A DNA stretch of 64,000 bases from DATLGB01 sp038258425 (GTDB lineage: Bacteria > Actinomycetota > Thermoleophilia > Solirubrobacterales > Solirubrobacteraceae): assembly GCA_038258425.1 (NCBI GenBank), contig JBBSPV010000018.1:5061-69060 (forward strand). The letters are read 5' to 3'. The translations under genes were made by a program, and so were the position numbers. The notes under the pieces are model-generated. The model searched no databases, was not told the DNA's origin, and saw only the letters and a program-made list of their open reading frames with translations. Of this stretch, positions 51,299 to 61,789 are shown one piece after another (position 1 is the stretch's first letter; each line of letters begins with the position of its first letter).

Positions 51299-52507
51299 AT
51301 GCGGGCACCCATCACGGGCGGCGGAGGCGCCGGCGAGGACGTCCTCGCCGAGGGGCCCGCGCTGCGCGTGCTGCTCGTCGAGGACGACGACGCCGACGTG
51401 CTGATCGTCGAGGACCTGCTCGAGTCCGCGGCCGAGCGGGTGCGGCTCACCCACGTGCGCTCGCTCGCCGAGGCACTGGCGGCCGGCGACCGCTTCGACT
51501 GCGTGCTGCTGGACCTCAACCTGCCCGACGCGTCCGGGGTCGACGGCCTGCGCCGCCTGCGAGCGGCCTTCGACCACCTGGCCATCCTCGTGCTCACCGG
51601 ACTCGACGACGAGCGCCAGGGCGCCGCCGCCGTCGACGCCGGCGCGCAGGACTACCTCGTCAAGGGCCGCGTCTCGGGCGAGCTGCTGAGCCGCTCCCTG
51701 CGCTACGCGGTCGGCCGCCGGCGCGCGGACGACGCGCAGCGACGGCTCCTGCTGGCCGAGAGCCAGGCCGCCGAGAACGCGCGCCTGGAGCGCGGACTGC
51801 TCCCCACACCGCTGCTGGCCGACGGCGGCGTGGAGGTCGCCACCCACTACCGGGCCGGGCGTCGGCGGGCGCTGCTCGGCGGCGACTTCTTCGACGTCGT
51901 GGGCTCGGTGGACGGCGCCGTGCACGCGGTCATCGGCGACGTGGCCGGCCACGGCCCGGACGAGGCCGCGCTCGGCGTGGCGCTGCGCATCGCCTGGCGC
52001 ACGCTGATCCTGTCGGGTGCCCGGGGCGACGACGTGCTGCCGCTGCTGCACCAAGTCCTGCTGGCCGAGCGCCACAGCCAGGCGGTGTTCACGACCCTGG
52101 CGACCGTCCGGATCGCGCCGGACGGACGGACGCTCGAGCTGCGCACCGCAGGCCATCCGGCGCCGCTGCTGCTGGCCGCCGGGGACGGGATCGCACCGCT
52201 CGCCGACGCGTCGAGCGGCCCGCCGATCGGCGTCGTCGACGGCGCCGTCTGGTCGCCGGCACGCCTCGAGCTGCCCCCGGGCGCCGCGGTGCTGCTCTAC
52301 ACGGACGGCGCGGTCGAGGGCCGCGTGCCGGGCGGTGGACGGCTCGGGGAGCGCGGCCTGGCCCGCCTCGTCGCCGCCGCGCGCGACGCGCACCCCGGCG
52401 CGCCGGACGCGCAGGTGCGACAGGTGGTCGAGCGCGTCGAGCAGGCCAACGGCGGCCCGCTGCTCGACGACGTGGCGCTCGTCCTGCTCGCCATCGGGCC
52501 GCGATGA
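51299..52507 (+). CDS. Response regulator with PP2C-type (RsbU/SpoIIE) phosphatase output
   Basis: A 402-residue protein. The receiver domain (about 22-145) has LLVEDDDADVLIVEDLL, phospho-acceptor Asp72 in VLLDLNLPDASG, and DYLVKGR. After a coiled linker, the PP2C domain shows LERGLLPTPLLADGGVEVATHYRAGRRRALLGGDFFDVV, VIGDVAGHGPDEAALG and LLDDVALVLL, retaining the metal-binding Asp residues. Such proteins dephosphorylate anti-sigma-factor antagonists to release alternative sigma factors. No STAS or RsbW partner is nearby. Its stop overlaps the kinase gene (ATGA), indicating joint synthesis. Confidence 0.93.
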   Translation: MRAPITGGGGAGEDVLAEGPALRVLLVEDDDADVLIVEDLLESAAERVRLTHVRSLAEALAAGDRFDCVLLDLNLPDASGVDGLRRLRAAFDHLAILVLTGLDDERQGAAAVDAGAQDYLVKGRVSGELLSRSLRYAVGRRRADDAQRRLLLAESQAAENARLERGLLPTPLLADGGVEVATHYRAGRRRALLGGDFFDVVGSVDGAVHAVIGDVAGHGPDEAALGVALRIAWRTLILSGARGDDVLPLLHQVLLAERHSQAVFTTLATVRIAPDGRTLELRTAGHPAPLLLAAGDGIAPLADASSGPPIGVVDGAVWSPARLELPPGAAVLLYTDGAVEGRVPGGGRLGERGLARLVAAARDAHPGAPDAQVRQVVERVEQANGGPLLDDVALVLLAIGPR

Positions 52508-54044
52508 GCGCCGTCGCGGCGCAGGCCGACGAGCGCCGGCGGGCGGCTCGGCTCGGCGTCGTGGAGTGGTTCGCGATCGCCATCGGCGGCCTCGTGCTGA
52601 TCGCCGTCGCCGGCCTCGTGGTCGGACTCGTGGCACTGCACCGACAGGACGAGGCACGCCGGCTCCTCTCCGACCGGATCGAACCGGCCAACGCCGCCTC
52701 CCTGCGGCTCACCTCGGCGCTGCTGGACCAGGAGACGAGCGTCCGCGGCTACGTGCTGGCGCGCGACGACGCATTCCTGGCGCCGTACGCCGCCGGCCAG
52801 CGCGCCGAGCGACGGCTCGTCGCCCGGCTGCGGCGGCTCGCCGCGGACCCGGGGGTGGGCGTCGCCGGCGAGGTCAACGCCGCGGCCGCGACGGCGCGGG
52901 CCTGGCGGCAGGACTTCGCGACGCCCGCCATCGCCCGCGTACGCGCCGGTGGCACCCCGCCGACCCGCGGCGAGGAGGCGCTGGGCAAGCGGCGCTTCGA
53001 CGCATTCCGCTCCGCCAACGCCCGCCTCACGACGCGCCTGGGCGCGGGCCGGGTCGGGGCACGGGCCGACCTCCGCGACGCCGCCGCCCGAGGGCGCGCC
53101 ATCTTCGTGGGTTTCGGCGGGCTGCTGCTGCTCTCCGTGCTGATGACCGCGGTGTTGCTGCGGCAGGCGATCGTCGCGCCCCTCAGCGCGCTGGCGCGCG
53201 GTGTGCGCGACGTCGCCGGCGGCGCCTTCGACCGCCGGCTGCGTGCCGGCGGGGCCCGCGAGGTCCAGCAGCTCGGGCGCGACGTGGACGAGATGCGGGT
53301 GCGCATCGTCCGCGAGCTCGAGGCGCTCGAGACGGCCCGCGACGAGCTCCAGCGCTCCAACGCGGAGCTCGAGCAGTTCGCCTACGTCGCCTCCCACGAC
53401 CTGCAGGAACCGCTGCGCAAGGTCGCGAGCTTCTGCCAGATGCTCCAGCGCCGCTACGGCGGCCAGCTCGACGAGCGCGGCGAGTCCTACATCGAGTTCG
53501 CCGTCGACGGCGCCCGCCGGATGCAGGATCTCATCAACGACCTGCTCGCCTTCTCGCGCGTCGGCCGGGTCGCCGAGCCGCAGGTGGTCGTCTCCTGCGA
53601 CCATCTCGTCGAGCGGGCCACGGTCGCGCTCGCCGCGCAGATCGAGGAGACGGGGGCGCGGATCGACGCCGGGCCGCTGCCCGAGGTCCGCGGGGAGGCG
53701 TCCCTGCTCGGGCTCGTGTTCCAGAACCTCATCGCCAACGGCATGAAGTTCCACGCGGACGCGCCGCCGCACGTGCGGCTCAGCGCTCACCGCGACGGCC
53801 CGGACTGGCGCTTCACGGTCGCCGACAACGGGATCGGCATCGAAGCGCAGTACGCCGAGCGGATCTTCGTCATCTTCCAGCGCTTGCACGCCCGGGCCGC
53901 CTACGAGGGCACGGGGATCGGCCTCGCCATGTGCCGCAAGATCGTCGAGTACCACGGCGGCGCCATCTGGCTCGACACGGAGGTCGCCGCGGGCACGACC
54001 TTTCACTTCACCCTTCCCGCCATCGAGGACCAGGAGCACCCAGC

Positions 54045-54048
<4 letters not shown>
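52504..54048 (+). CDS. Sensor histidine kinase with CHASE3-like sensor and HAMP
   Basis: A 514-residue membrane kinase: TM1 about residues 22-46, an extracellular all-helical CHASE3-like domain (SLRLTSALLDQETSVRGYVLARDDAFLAPY ... AFRSANARL), TM2 about 199-220, a HAMP domain and coiled coil (ELQRSNAELEQFAYV), HisKA with His298 in VASHDLQEPLRKV, and the ATPase domain (NLIANGMKFH, VADNGIGI, YEGTGIGLAMCRKI). The DLQEPLRKV phospho-site is typical of phytochrome-like kinases. It is coupled on both sides to receiver proteins, so it may phosphorylate both the upstream phosphatase and the downstream single receiver. Confidence 0.94.
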
Positions 54049-54503
<455 letters not shown>

Positions 54504-54542
54504 GCACGGGCCCGCCTGCGGCCGACACGGCCGGCCGGCGCG

Positions 54543-55076
54543 CTACGGGGCCGCGCGTGCGGCCTCCGCCACCCTGAGGAGTCGCTCCCAGACCCTCGCC
54601 TCCGGGGTGCCCGAGACGCGCTCGCCGTCCGGGAGGAAGAGCGTCGGCGTGGCCGCCACCCCGGCCCGGATGCCCGAGCGGAAGTCGGCCTCGATGCGCT
54701 CGCGGGCCGGGTCGGCGCGACGGTCGGCCTGGAAGCGGGTCAGGTCGAGGCCGAGGCGCTCCGCCCGCGCCCACAGGTGCGGATCCTCCAGGCGGGCCGG
54801 GTCCGCGAACAGCGCGTCGTACATCGGCCAGAAGGCGTCCTGGGCCGCGGCCGCCTCCGCGGCCTGCGCGGCCGCCCACGCCCGCGGGTGCTTGGAGCGC
54901 ACGGGGAAGTGGCGGAAGCACACCCGGACGGCGAGCTCGCACAGCCGGCGCTCCACGGCGGCGCAGTAGGGGCACTCGAAGTCGGCGTAGACCACGACGA
55001 GCGGCGCGTCGGACGCGCCCCGCACCCGGTCGTCCGGCCCGAGGGGCGGCGGCGGGGCGCTGCGCAGGTCGCGCAC
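54543..55076 (-). CDS. DsbA-family thiol oxidoreductase, cytoplasmic
   Basis: A 177-residue thioredoxin-fold protein. The redox motif CPYC (Cys35, Cys38) lies in LVVVYADFECPYCAAVERRLCEL. The inserted helical domain follows (HPRAWAAAQAAEAAAAQDAFWPMYDALFADP), and the cis-Pro loop is GVAATPTLFLPDG. No signal peptide is present, unlike periplasmic DsbA, so it is expected in the cytosol; the family includes FrnE and DsbA-like relatives. GTG 55076 lies 4 bases after the peroxiredoxin stop, suggesting the two cooperate in peroxide or thiol stress. Confidence 0.88.
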   Translation of the reverse strand: MRDLRSAPPPPLGPDDRVRGASDAPLVVVYADFECPYCAAVERRLCELAVRVCFRHFPVRSKHPRAWAAAQAAEAAAAQDAFWPMYDALFADPARLEDPHLWARAERLGLDLTRFQADRRADPARERIEADFRSGIRAGVAATPTLFLPDGERVSGTPEARVWERLLRVAEAARAAP

Positions 55077-55080
55077 GGGC

Positions 55081-55539
55081 TCAGGCCGCGTCGAGTCCGT
55101 CGAAGATGAGGTTGGCGCCGGGCAGGTCCCCGGGCGAGGGCGCCTCGTAGCTCCAGCGGACCGTGCGGTCGGGGCCGACGATGACGAGCGCCCGCTGGGG
55201 GAAGCCGCCCGGGTGCAGGACGCCGAAGGCCGCGCAGGCCGCGCCCTTGGGCTCGAAGTCCGAGAGCTGCTCGATCTCCACGCCGATCTGCGTGCGGAAC
55301 GCCTCCTGCGAGTAGGTCGCGTCGCAGGACACGCCGTAGAGCGTCGCGCCGCGCGCGCCGAAGTCGTCGAGCACCTCGTAGTAGATCGACAGCTGGTCCG
55401 TGCAGACCGGCGAGAAGGCGAACGGATAGAAGACGAGGACCGTCGTACGGCCCTCGAGGTCGGCGGGCGTGAACGCCTCGCCGTCCAGGCGCGTCAGCGA
55501 GAAGTCGGGAACCGTCGTCCCGGGAGCGAGGACCGACAC
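55081..55539 (-). CDS. Peroxiredoxin (AhpC/TSA family)
   Basis: A 152-residue thiol peroxidase. The peroxidatic cysteine is Cys46 in VLVFYPFAFSPVCTDQL, where the usual Thr three before Cys is Ser. Arg in the later VDATYSQEAFRTQIG/ SYEA region completes the site. Other cysteines (GVSCDATYS, KGAACAAFG) could serve as resolving residues. The closest type is the small AhpE/Bcp group. GTG 55539 is 25 bases downstream of rpsO, and the DsbA-family gene follows after 4 bases, so a reductant-enzyme pair is likely. Confidence 0.9.
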   Translation of the reverse strand: MSVLAPGTTVPDFSLTRLDGEAFTPADLEGRTTVLVFYPFAFSPVCTDQLSIYYEVLDDFGARGATLYGVSCDATYSQEAFRTQIGVEIEQLSDFEPKGAACAAFGVLHPGGFPQRALVIVGPDRTVRWSYEAPSPGDLPGANLIFDGLDAA

Positions 55540-55564
55540 GACGAGGTGATGCGCCGGCCGGCGC

Positions 55565-55837
55565 CTAGCGGCGCAGACCGAGCTCGCGGATCAGCGTGCG
55601 GTACCCCTCGAGGTCCTTCTTGGCGAAGTAGTTGAGGAGCCGGCGCCGGCGGCCGACGAGCATGAGCAGCCCGCGGCGGGAGTGATGGTCGTGGGTGTGC
55701 TCGCGCAGGTGCTCGGTGAGGTGGTTGATGCGGCGGGTGAGCAACGCGACCTGGACCTCGGTGGCGCCGGTGTCGGCGTCGGAGGACCCGAACCTCTCGG
55801 CGATCTCGCGCTTGTCGTCTGCGGTCAGGGCGGGCAT
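55565..55837 (-). CDS. rpsO: 30S ribosomal protein S15
   Basis: A 90-residue ribosomal protein, the standard size. It contains ADDKREIAERFGSSDADTGATEVQVALLTRRINHLTEHLREHTHDHHSRRGLLMLVGRRRRLLNYFAKKDLEGYRTLIRELGLRR, here cited only for its overall match to S15: the VQVALLT and HDHHSRRGLL segments contact 16S rRNA. It usually sits directly upstream of pnp; here two redox genes and a divergent signalling block intervene. It is 33 bases downstream of ribF. Confidence 0.97.
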   Translation of the reverse strand: MPALTADDKREIAERFGSSDADTGATEVQVALLTRRINHLTEHLREHTHDHHSRRGLLMLVGRRRRLLNYFAKKDLEGYRTLIRELGLRR

Positions 55838-55870
55838 GCGACGGTCGAGGGTAGCAGCGGGTCCGAGGGC

Positions 55871-56761
55871 TCAGCCGGCCACCAGACGGGCCGCCTCGGT
55901 GTCGGCGGCCATCTGCTCGACGAGCACGTCGACGGAGTCGAAGCGCTTCTCTCCACGCAGCCGGCGGACGAAGGCCAGGCGCAGCTCCCGGCCGTAGCAG
56001 TCGCCGTCGTAGCCGATCAGGTAGGCCTCCACGAGGACGCCACGGCCGGTGACGAAGGTGGGGCGCACGCCGATGGAGACGGCGGCCGGCCACCACTGCC
56101 AGCTCCCGTCGACCTCGAGCGCGGCGCGGCAGGCGTAGACCCCGTTGCCCGGGTAGCAGAGCGCGTTGTCCGGGACGAGGTTGGCCGTCGGGTAGCCGAG
56201 CGTGCGGCCGCGCGCGTCGCCGTGCTGGACGATGCCGCGCAGGTGGAACGGCAGGCCGAGGAAGCTTGCCGCCCGCTCGACCTCCCCGGCCACCACGAGC
56301 CCGCGGATGTGCGTGGAGGAGACGATCTCGCCGTCGACCTCGACCATGTCGGCCACCGTCGTCTCGAAGTCGCCCCGGCGCTGCAGCAGCTCGACGTCCC
56401 CGAGGGCGCGGTGGCCGAAGCGGAAGTTCTCCCCCACCCGCACGCCCGTGGCCCCGAGCCGGTCCGTGAGCACCTCGGAGACGAACGCCTCGGCCGACTG
56501 CTCCGCGAAGGCGGCGTCGAAGCGGATGACGACGAGCTCGCGGACGCCCAGGCCGGCGACGATGTCGGCCTTGACCGGCAGCGGCGTGAGGAGCTTCGGG
56601 GCGCTCTCGGGTGACACGACCGCGCGCGGGTGGGGGTCGAAGGTCAGCACCGTGTCGGCGTCGCCGATCACCGCGCGGTGGCCGAGGTGCACGCCGTCGA
56701 ACTCGCCGACCGCCACCTTGCGCGGGCGGTGCTCGGCGTCGGGGAGCCAGGTGACGCGCAT
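55871..56761 (-). CDS. ribF: Bifunctional riboflavin kinase / FAD synthetase
   Basis: A 296-residue enzyme making FMN and FAD. The N-terminal adenylyltransferase domain has VAVGEFDGVHLGHRAVIG (the nucleotidyltransferase HxGH motif as HLGH), TFDPHPRAVVSP and STHIRGLVVAGEVERAASFLG. The C-terminal kinase domain shows GRTLGYPTANLVPDNALCYPGNGVYACRA, with the PTAN metal motif, and SIGVRPTF. ATG 56761 follows the palindromic repeat copy B. No FMN riboswitch was seen upstream. Order truB-ribF-rpsO is the standard one. Confidence 0.96.
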   Translation of the reverse strand: MRVTWLPDAEHRPRKVAVGEFDGVHLGHRAVIGDADTVLTFDPHPRAVVSPESAPKLLTPLPVKADIVAGLGVRELVVIRFDAAFAEQSAEAFVSEVLTDRLGATGVRVGENFRFGHRALGDVELLQRRGDFETTVADMVEVDGEIVSSTHIRGLVVAGEVERAASFLGLPFHLRGIVQHGDARGRTLGYPTANLVPDNALCYPGNGVYACRAALEVDGSWQWWPAAVSIGVRPTFVTGRGVLVEAYLIGYDGDCYGRELRLAFVRRLRGEKRFDSVDVLVEQMAADTEAARLVAG

Positions 56762-56793
56762 GCGGGGTCGGAGCCTAGTCCGGGGCCCCTCCG

Positions 56794-56838
56794 GGTGACC
56801 GCGCTTCCGGCCGCCCGGCTGCCGGAACTGCGGTCACC
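56794..56838. repeat. Intergenic palindrome, copy B
   Basis: GGTGACCGCGCTTCCGG (56794-56810), an 11-base loop and CCGGAACTGCGGTCACC (56822-56838) form a 17-bp stem with two mismatches. The right arm repeats 16 bases of copy A near recA exactly. It lies between the truB stop (56861) and the ribF start (56761), so it might be a terminator of truB or a member of a dispersed palindromic element family. Confidence 0.55.
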
Positions 56839-56860
56839 GGGGATGCGCCAGACGCAGATC

Positions 56861-57649
56861 TCACCCGCGGAAGCCCACCACCGGTTTGAGCAGGCCGCCC
56901 GGGCGGGGGTCGGCGAGGGCGATGACGCCGTCGGCGTCCGTCAGCACGACCGGTCCCTCGGCGGCGCCCGGGACGGCGACCCCGTGCCCGGCGCGGCGGG
57001 CGTCGTCGCCCTCCAACCGCCGCTGGGGCAGGAAGGCGAGCGCGTCGCCGAGGCCGAGCCGGCGCTCCGGGTCGGCGTCGGCGACGTCGAAGGGCCCGAT
57101 CCGCGTGCGCCGCAGCGCCTCGCAGTACGCGTCACCGAGGTCGGCCACGAGCGAGCGCACATAGGTGCCCGAGGAGCACTCGATGCGCAGGCCGGCGCGC
57201 TCGGCGTCGCGCCAGGCCTGCTCGAAGCGCGTGACCTCGACTTCGCGCGGCGTGAGCTCGACGGCCTCCCCCGCCCGGGCCAGCGCGTAGGCGCGCCGGC
57301 CGCCGACCTTCACCGCGCTGTAGGCGGGCGGGCGCTGGAGCAGCGTGCCCGTCGGCAGCGGCAGGGGATCCGGCGGCGTGCGGCCCGGCGCGAGCTCGCC
57401 GTCGACGTCCCCCGTGCTCGAGGTCCAGCCGAGCCGCGCGACGGCCTCGTAGGCCTTGGGCAGTGCCATGAGGTAGCGCTGCACGCGGGTGGCGCGCCCG
57501 ACGAGCACGAGCAGCAGGCCGGTGGCGAACGGATCCAGCGTCCCGGCGTGGCCGACCTTGACGCCGCGGCCGAGCCGTCGCCGCTGCTGTGCGACGACGT
57601 CGTGGGAGGTGACGCCGGCCGGCTTGTCGACGAGCAGGACGCCGTCCAC
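56861..57649 (-). CDS. truB: tRNA pseudouridine-55 synthase
   Basis: A 262-residue pseudouridine synthase that modifies U55 of tRNA. It opens GVLLVDKPAGVTSHDVV and carries the catalytic aspartate Asp39 in VGHAGTLDPFATGLLLVLVG. Other motifs are KAYEAVARLGWTSSTGDVDG, QRPPAYSAVKVGGRRAYALAR and CSSGTYVRSLVADLG. It starts 13 bases after the nrnA stop and belongs to the long rimP-to-rpsO run. The C-terminal PUA-like part is short but present. Confidence 0.96.
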   Translation of the reverse strand: MDGVLLVDKPAGVTSHDVVAQQRRRLGRGVKVGHAGTLDPFATGLLLVLVGRATRVQRYLMALPKAYEAVARLGWTSSTGDVDGELAPGRTPPDPLPLPTGTLLQRPPAYSAVKVGGRRAYALARAGEAVELTPREVEVTRFEQAWRDAERAGLRIECSSGTYVRSLVADLGDAYCEALRRTRIGPFDVADADPERRLGLGDALAFLPQRRLEGDDARRAGHGVAVPGAAEGPVVLTDADGVIALADPRPGGLLKPVVGFRG

Positions 57650-57662
57650 GACGACCGACGGC

Positions 57663-58673
57663 TCAGACCGGCGCGACCGCGCCGAGCTGCCCGGCCACCT
57701 CGCGCCGCAGCGCCGCCACGAGCTCGTCCAGCCCGTCGTCGGTGCTGAACCCGGCGGCCCGCCGGTGGCCGCCGCCGCCGTGCGCGCGGGCGATGGCGGA
57801 GACGTCCACGCGGTCGTCCGCCGCCCGCAGCGAGACCTTGCGCCGACCGGAGCGCGCCGGGCCGGGCTGGTCGCGCACGAGCGCGGCGACGATCGTGCCC
57901 TCCACGGCCCGCAGGTGGTCGATGACCCCCTCGGAGTAGCCAGGCTCGGCGCCCGAGCGCTCGTAGTCCTCGCGGGTCAGGTGCGTGAGGGTCAGCGCGC
58001 CGTCGTCCAGGCGCCGGACGTTGGCCAGGCCGCGGGCGAGCAGCTCGAGCTTGCCCTGGGGCACGTTCTCGTACAGCCGCCGGTAGATGCCCTGAGCGTC
58101 CACCCCGGCCTCGTGGAGCTCGGCGGCCATGCGGTGGGCGGCCGGCCCGGTGTTCTCGTAGGAGAAGCGGCCCGTGTCCGTGACGAGCCCGACGTAGAGC
58201 GCCTCGGCGATGTCGAGCGTGAGCGGAACGCCCAGCGGCCGCAGCAGCGACCAGACGATCTCCGCCGTCGACGACGCCGTCGGGACGACGTAGTTGACCG
58301 CCGCGAAGTTCGTGTTGTCGTGGTGGTGGTCGATGTTGACCACGTGCTCGCCGGCGCGCCGCAGCTGGTCGCCGGCGGGATTGCGATCGACGTTGCCGCA
58401 GTCGAGGAAGACGATGGTGCGGCCCTCGAGGTCGGCGGGCGGCTCGCTGACCAGCCGGTCCAGCGTGAGGAAGCGGTACTCGTAGGAGAGCGGGAACTCG
58501 TCGGCGGACATGAACGACACCGCGTCCTTGCCGAGCGCGGTGAGCGCGTGCTGGGTCGCGGCGAGCGAGCCGAGCGCGTCGCCGTCCGGATGCTCGTGCG
58601 TGCACAGCACGAAGCGCTCGGCGTCGCGCAGCTCGGCCACGACCTGCTCGAGGGTGGCGCGGCCGCCGGTCAC
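57663..58673 (-). CDS. nrnA: DHH-family phosphoesterase, NrnA-like oligoribonuclease / pAp phosphatase
   Basis: A 336-residue enzyme degrading nanoRNAs and 3',5'-pAp, or cyclic dinucleotide intermediates. The metal motifs are FVLCTHEHPDGDALGSLAA (His, Asp, Asp), FLDCGN and the signature NIDHHHDN (Asp115-His117), followed by GLVTDTGRFSYENT. The DHHA1 substrate domain ends HGGGGHRRAAGFS. GTG 58673 overlaps rbfA by 4 bases. The position between rbfA and truB is conserved in actinobacteria and Bacillota. With an HD-GYP protein present, hydrolysis of pGpG is a reasonable additional role. Confidence 0.93.
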   Translation of the reverse strand: MTGGRATLEQVVAELRDAERFVLCTHEHPDGDALGSLAATQHALTALGKDAVSFMSADEFPLSYEYRFLTLDRLVSEPPADLEGRTIVFLDCGNVDRNPAGDQLRRAGEHVVNIDHHHDNTNFAAVNYVVPTASSTAEIVWSLLRPLGVPLTLDIAEALYVGLVTDTGRFSYENTGPAAHRMAAELHEAGVDAQGIYRRLYENVPQGKLELLARGLANVRRLDDGALTLTHLTREDYERSGAEPGYSEGVIDHLRAVEGTIVAALVRDQPGPARSGRRKVSLRAADDRVDVSAIARAHGGGGHRRAAGFSTDDGLDELVAALRREVAGQLGAVAPV

Positions 58674-59017
58674 GCGCCTGGGCCCTCGCGCAGCAGGCGC
58701 TCCAGGCGGTCGGCCCGCGCGGCGGTGTCGTCGAGCATGAACGCGAGCTGCGGCGTGTGCTTGAGGCGCAGCTCCGCCGCCACGCGCCTCTGCAGGTAGC
58801 CGTGCGAGGACTCGAGGCCCTCGAGGGTGAGCTTGCCGGCCTGCTCGTCGCCCAGCACCGACACCCACACCTTGGCGTGGCGCAGATCGGGAGCGGTGTC
58901 GACGGCGGTCACGGTCACGAAGCCGATGCGTGGGTCCTTCAGGTCCTGCGTGACGGCGTCGGACAGCACCTCGCGCATGGCCTCGTCGACCCGTCGCATC
59001 CGTCCGGAAGCGGTCAC
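58670..59017 (-). CDS. rbfA: 30S ribosome-binding factor A
   Basis: A 115-residue KH-fold protein needed for late 30S maturation. The body is RMRRVDEAMREVLSDAVTQDLKDPRIGFVTVTAVDTAPDLRHAKVWVSVLG, in which DPRIGFVTVT is the family signature, and RRVAAELRLKHTPQLAFMLDDT. It lies 22 bases downstream of infB and overlaps nrnA. The size and operon position are standard. Confidence 0.95.
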   Translation of the reverse strand: MTASGRMRRVDEAMREVLSDAVTQDLKDPRIGFVTVTAVDTAPDLRHAKVWVSVLGDEQAGKLTLEGLESSHGYLQRRVAAELRLKHTPQLAFMLDDTAARADRLERLLREGPGA

Positions 59018-59039
59018 CCTACTTCCTCCTCGACCCCGC

Positions 59040-61378
<2,339 letters not shown>

Positions 61379-61406
<28 letters not shown>

Positions 61407-61789
61407 GTGAGTATCGATTCTACGGTGTCGTCTGGGACCGCCACGGCGGTCTTGAAGGCCCGGTGGAAGGCGCGCCGCTGCCGGGCGAGCTCCAGGCACG
61501 AGGGGTCAAGATGCAGCCAGGCCCCCCGCCCCGGGAGGCGGCGGAGCGGATCGGCGACCACCCGCCCGTCCACCGTAGCGAAGCGCAGCAGGCGTGTCTG
61601 GTCGGCTTTGCCCCGACAGCCGACGCAGGTGCGCTCAGGCGGGAAGCTGGTCCCCCTCCTTGGCCTCCATCGCCTGGTGGGCGGGCAGGCCGCAGTAGCG
61701 CGAGCCCGGCAGCGCGGCGTTCGGGCAGCGCCGGCCGTTGCGGTTGACGGCGGCGCAGCGGCCGCCCGTCTCCTCCTCGGCGTACTCAT
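61379..61789 (-). CDS. ylxR: YlxR-family RNA-binding protein (DUF448), start uncertain
   Basis: The conserved part, about 80 residues beginning at base 61637, reads PERTCVGCRGKADQTRLLRFATVDG, then RLPGRGAWLHLDPSCLELARQRRAFHRAFK, matching YlxR, a nucleoid/RNA-binding protein that sits between nusA and infB. No ATG, GTG or TTG occurs just upstream in this frame; the first is ATG 61789, which would add about 53 Arg/Ala/Pro residues and overlap nusA by 155 bases. Either this long overlap is used, or translation is coupled to the nusA stop by an unconventional start or a frameshift. The 3' end runs 28 bases into infB. Confidence 0.8.

Noticed and set aside
56762..56860. Possible FMN riboswitch ahead of ribF
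   Set aside because: No conserved FMN-aptamer bases; the only structure is the palindrome shared with the recA region.
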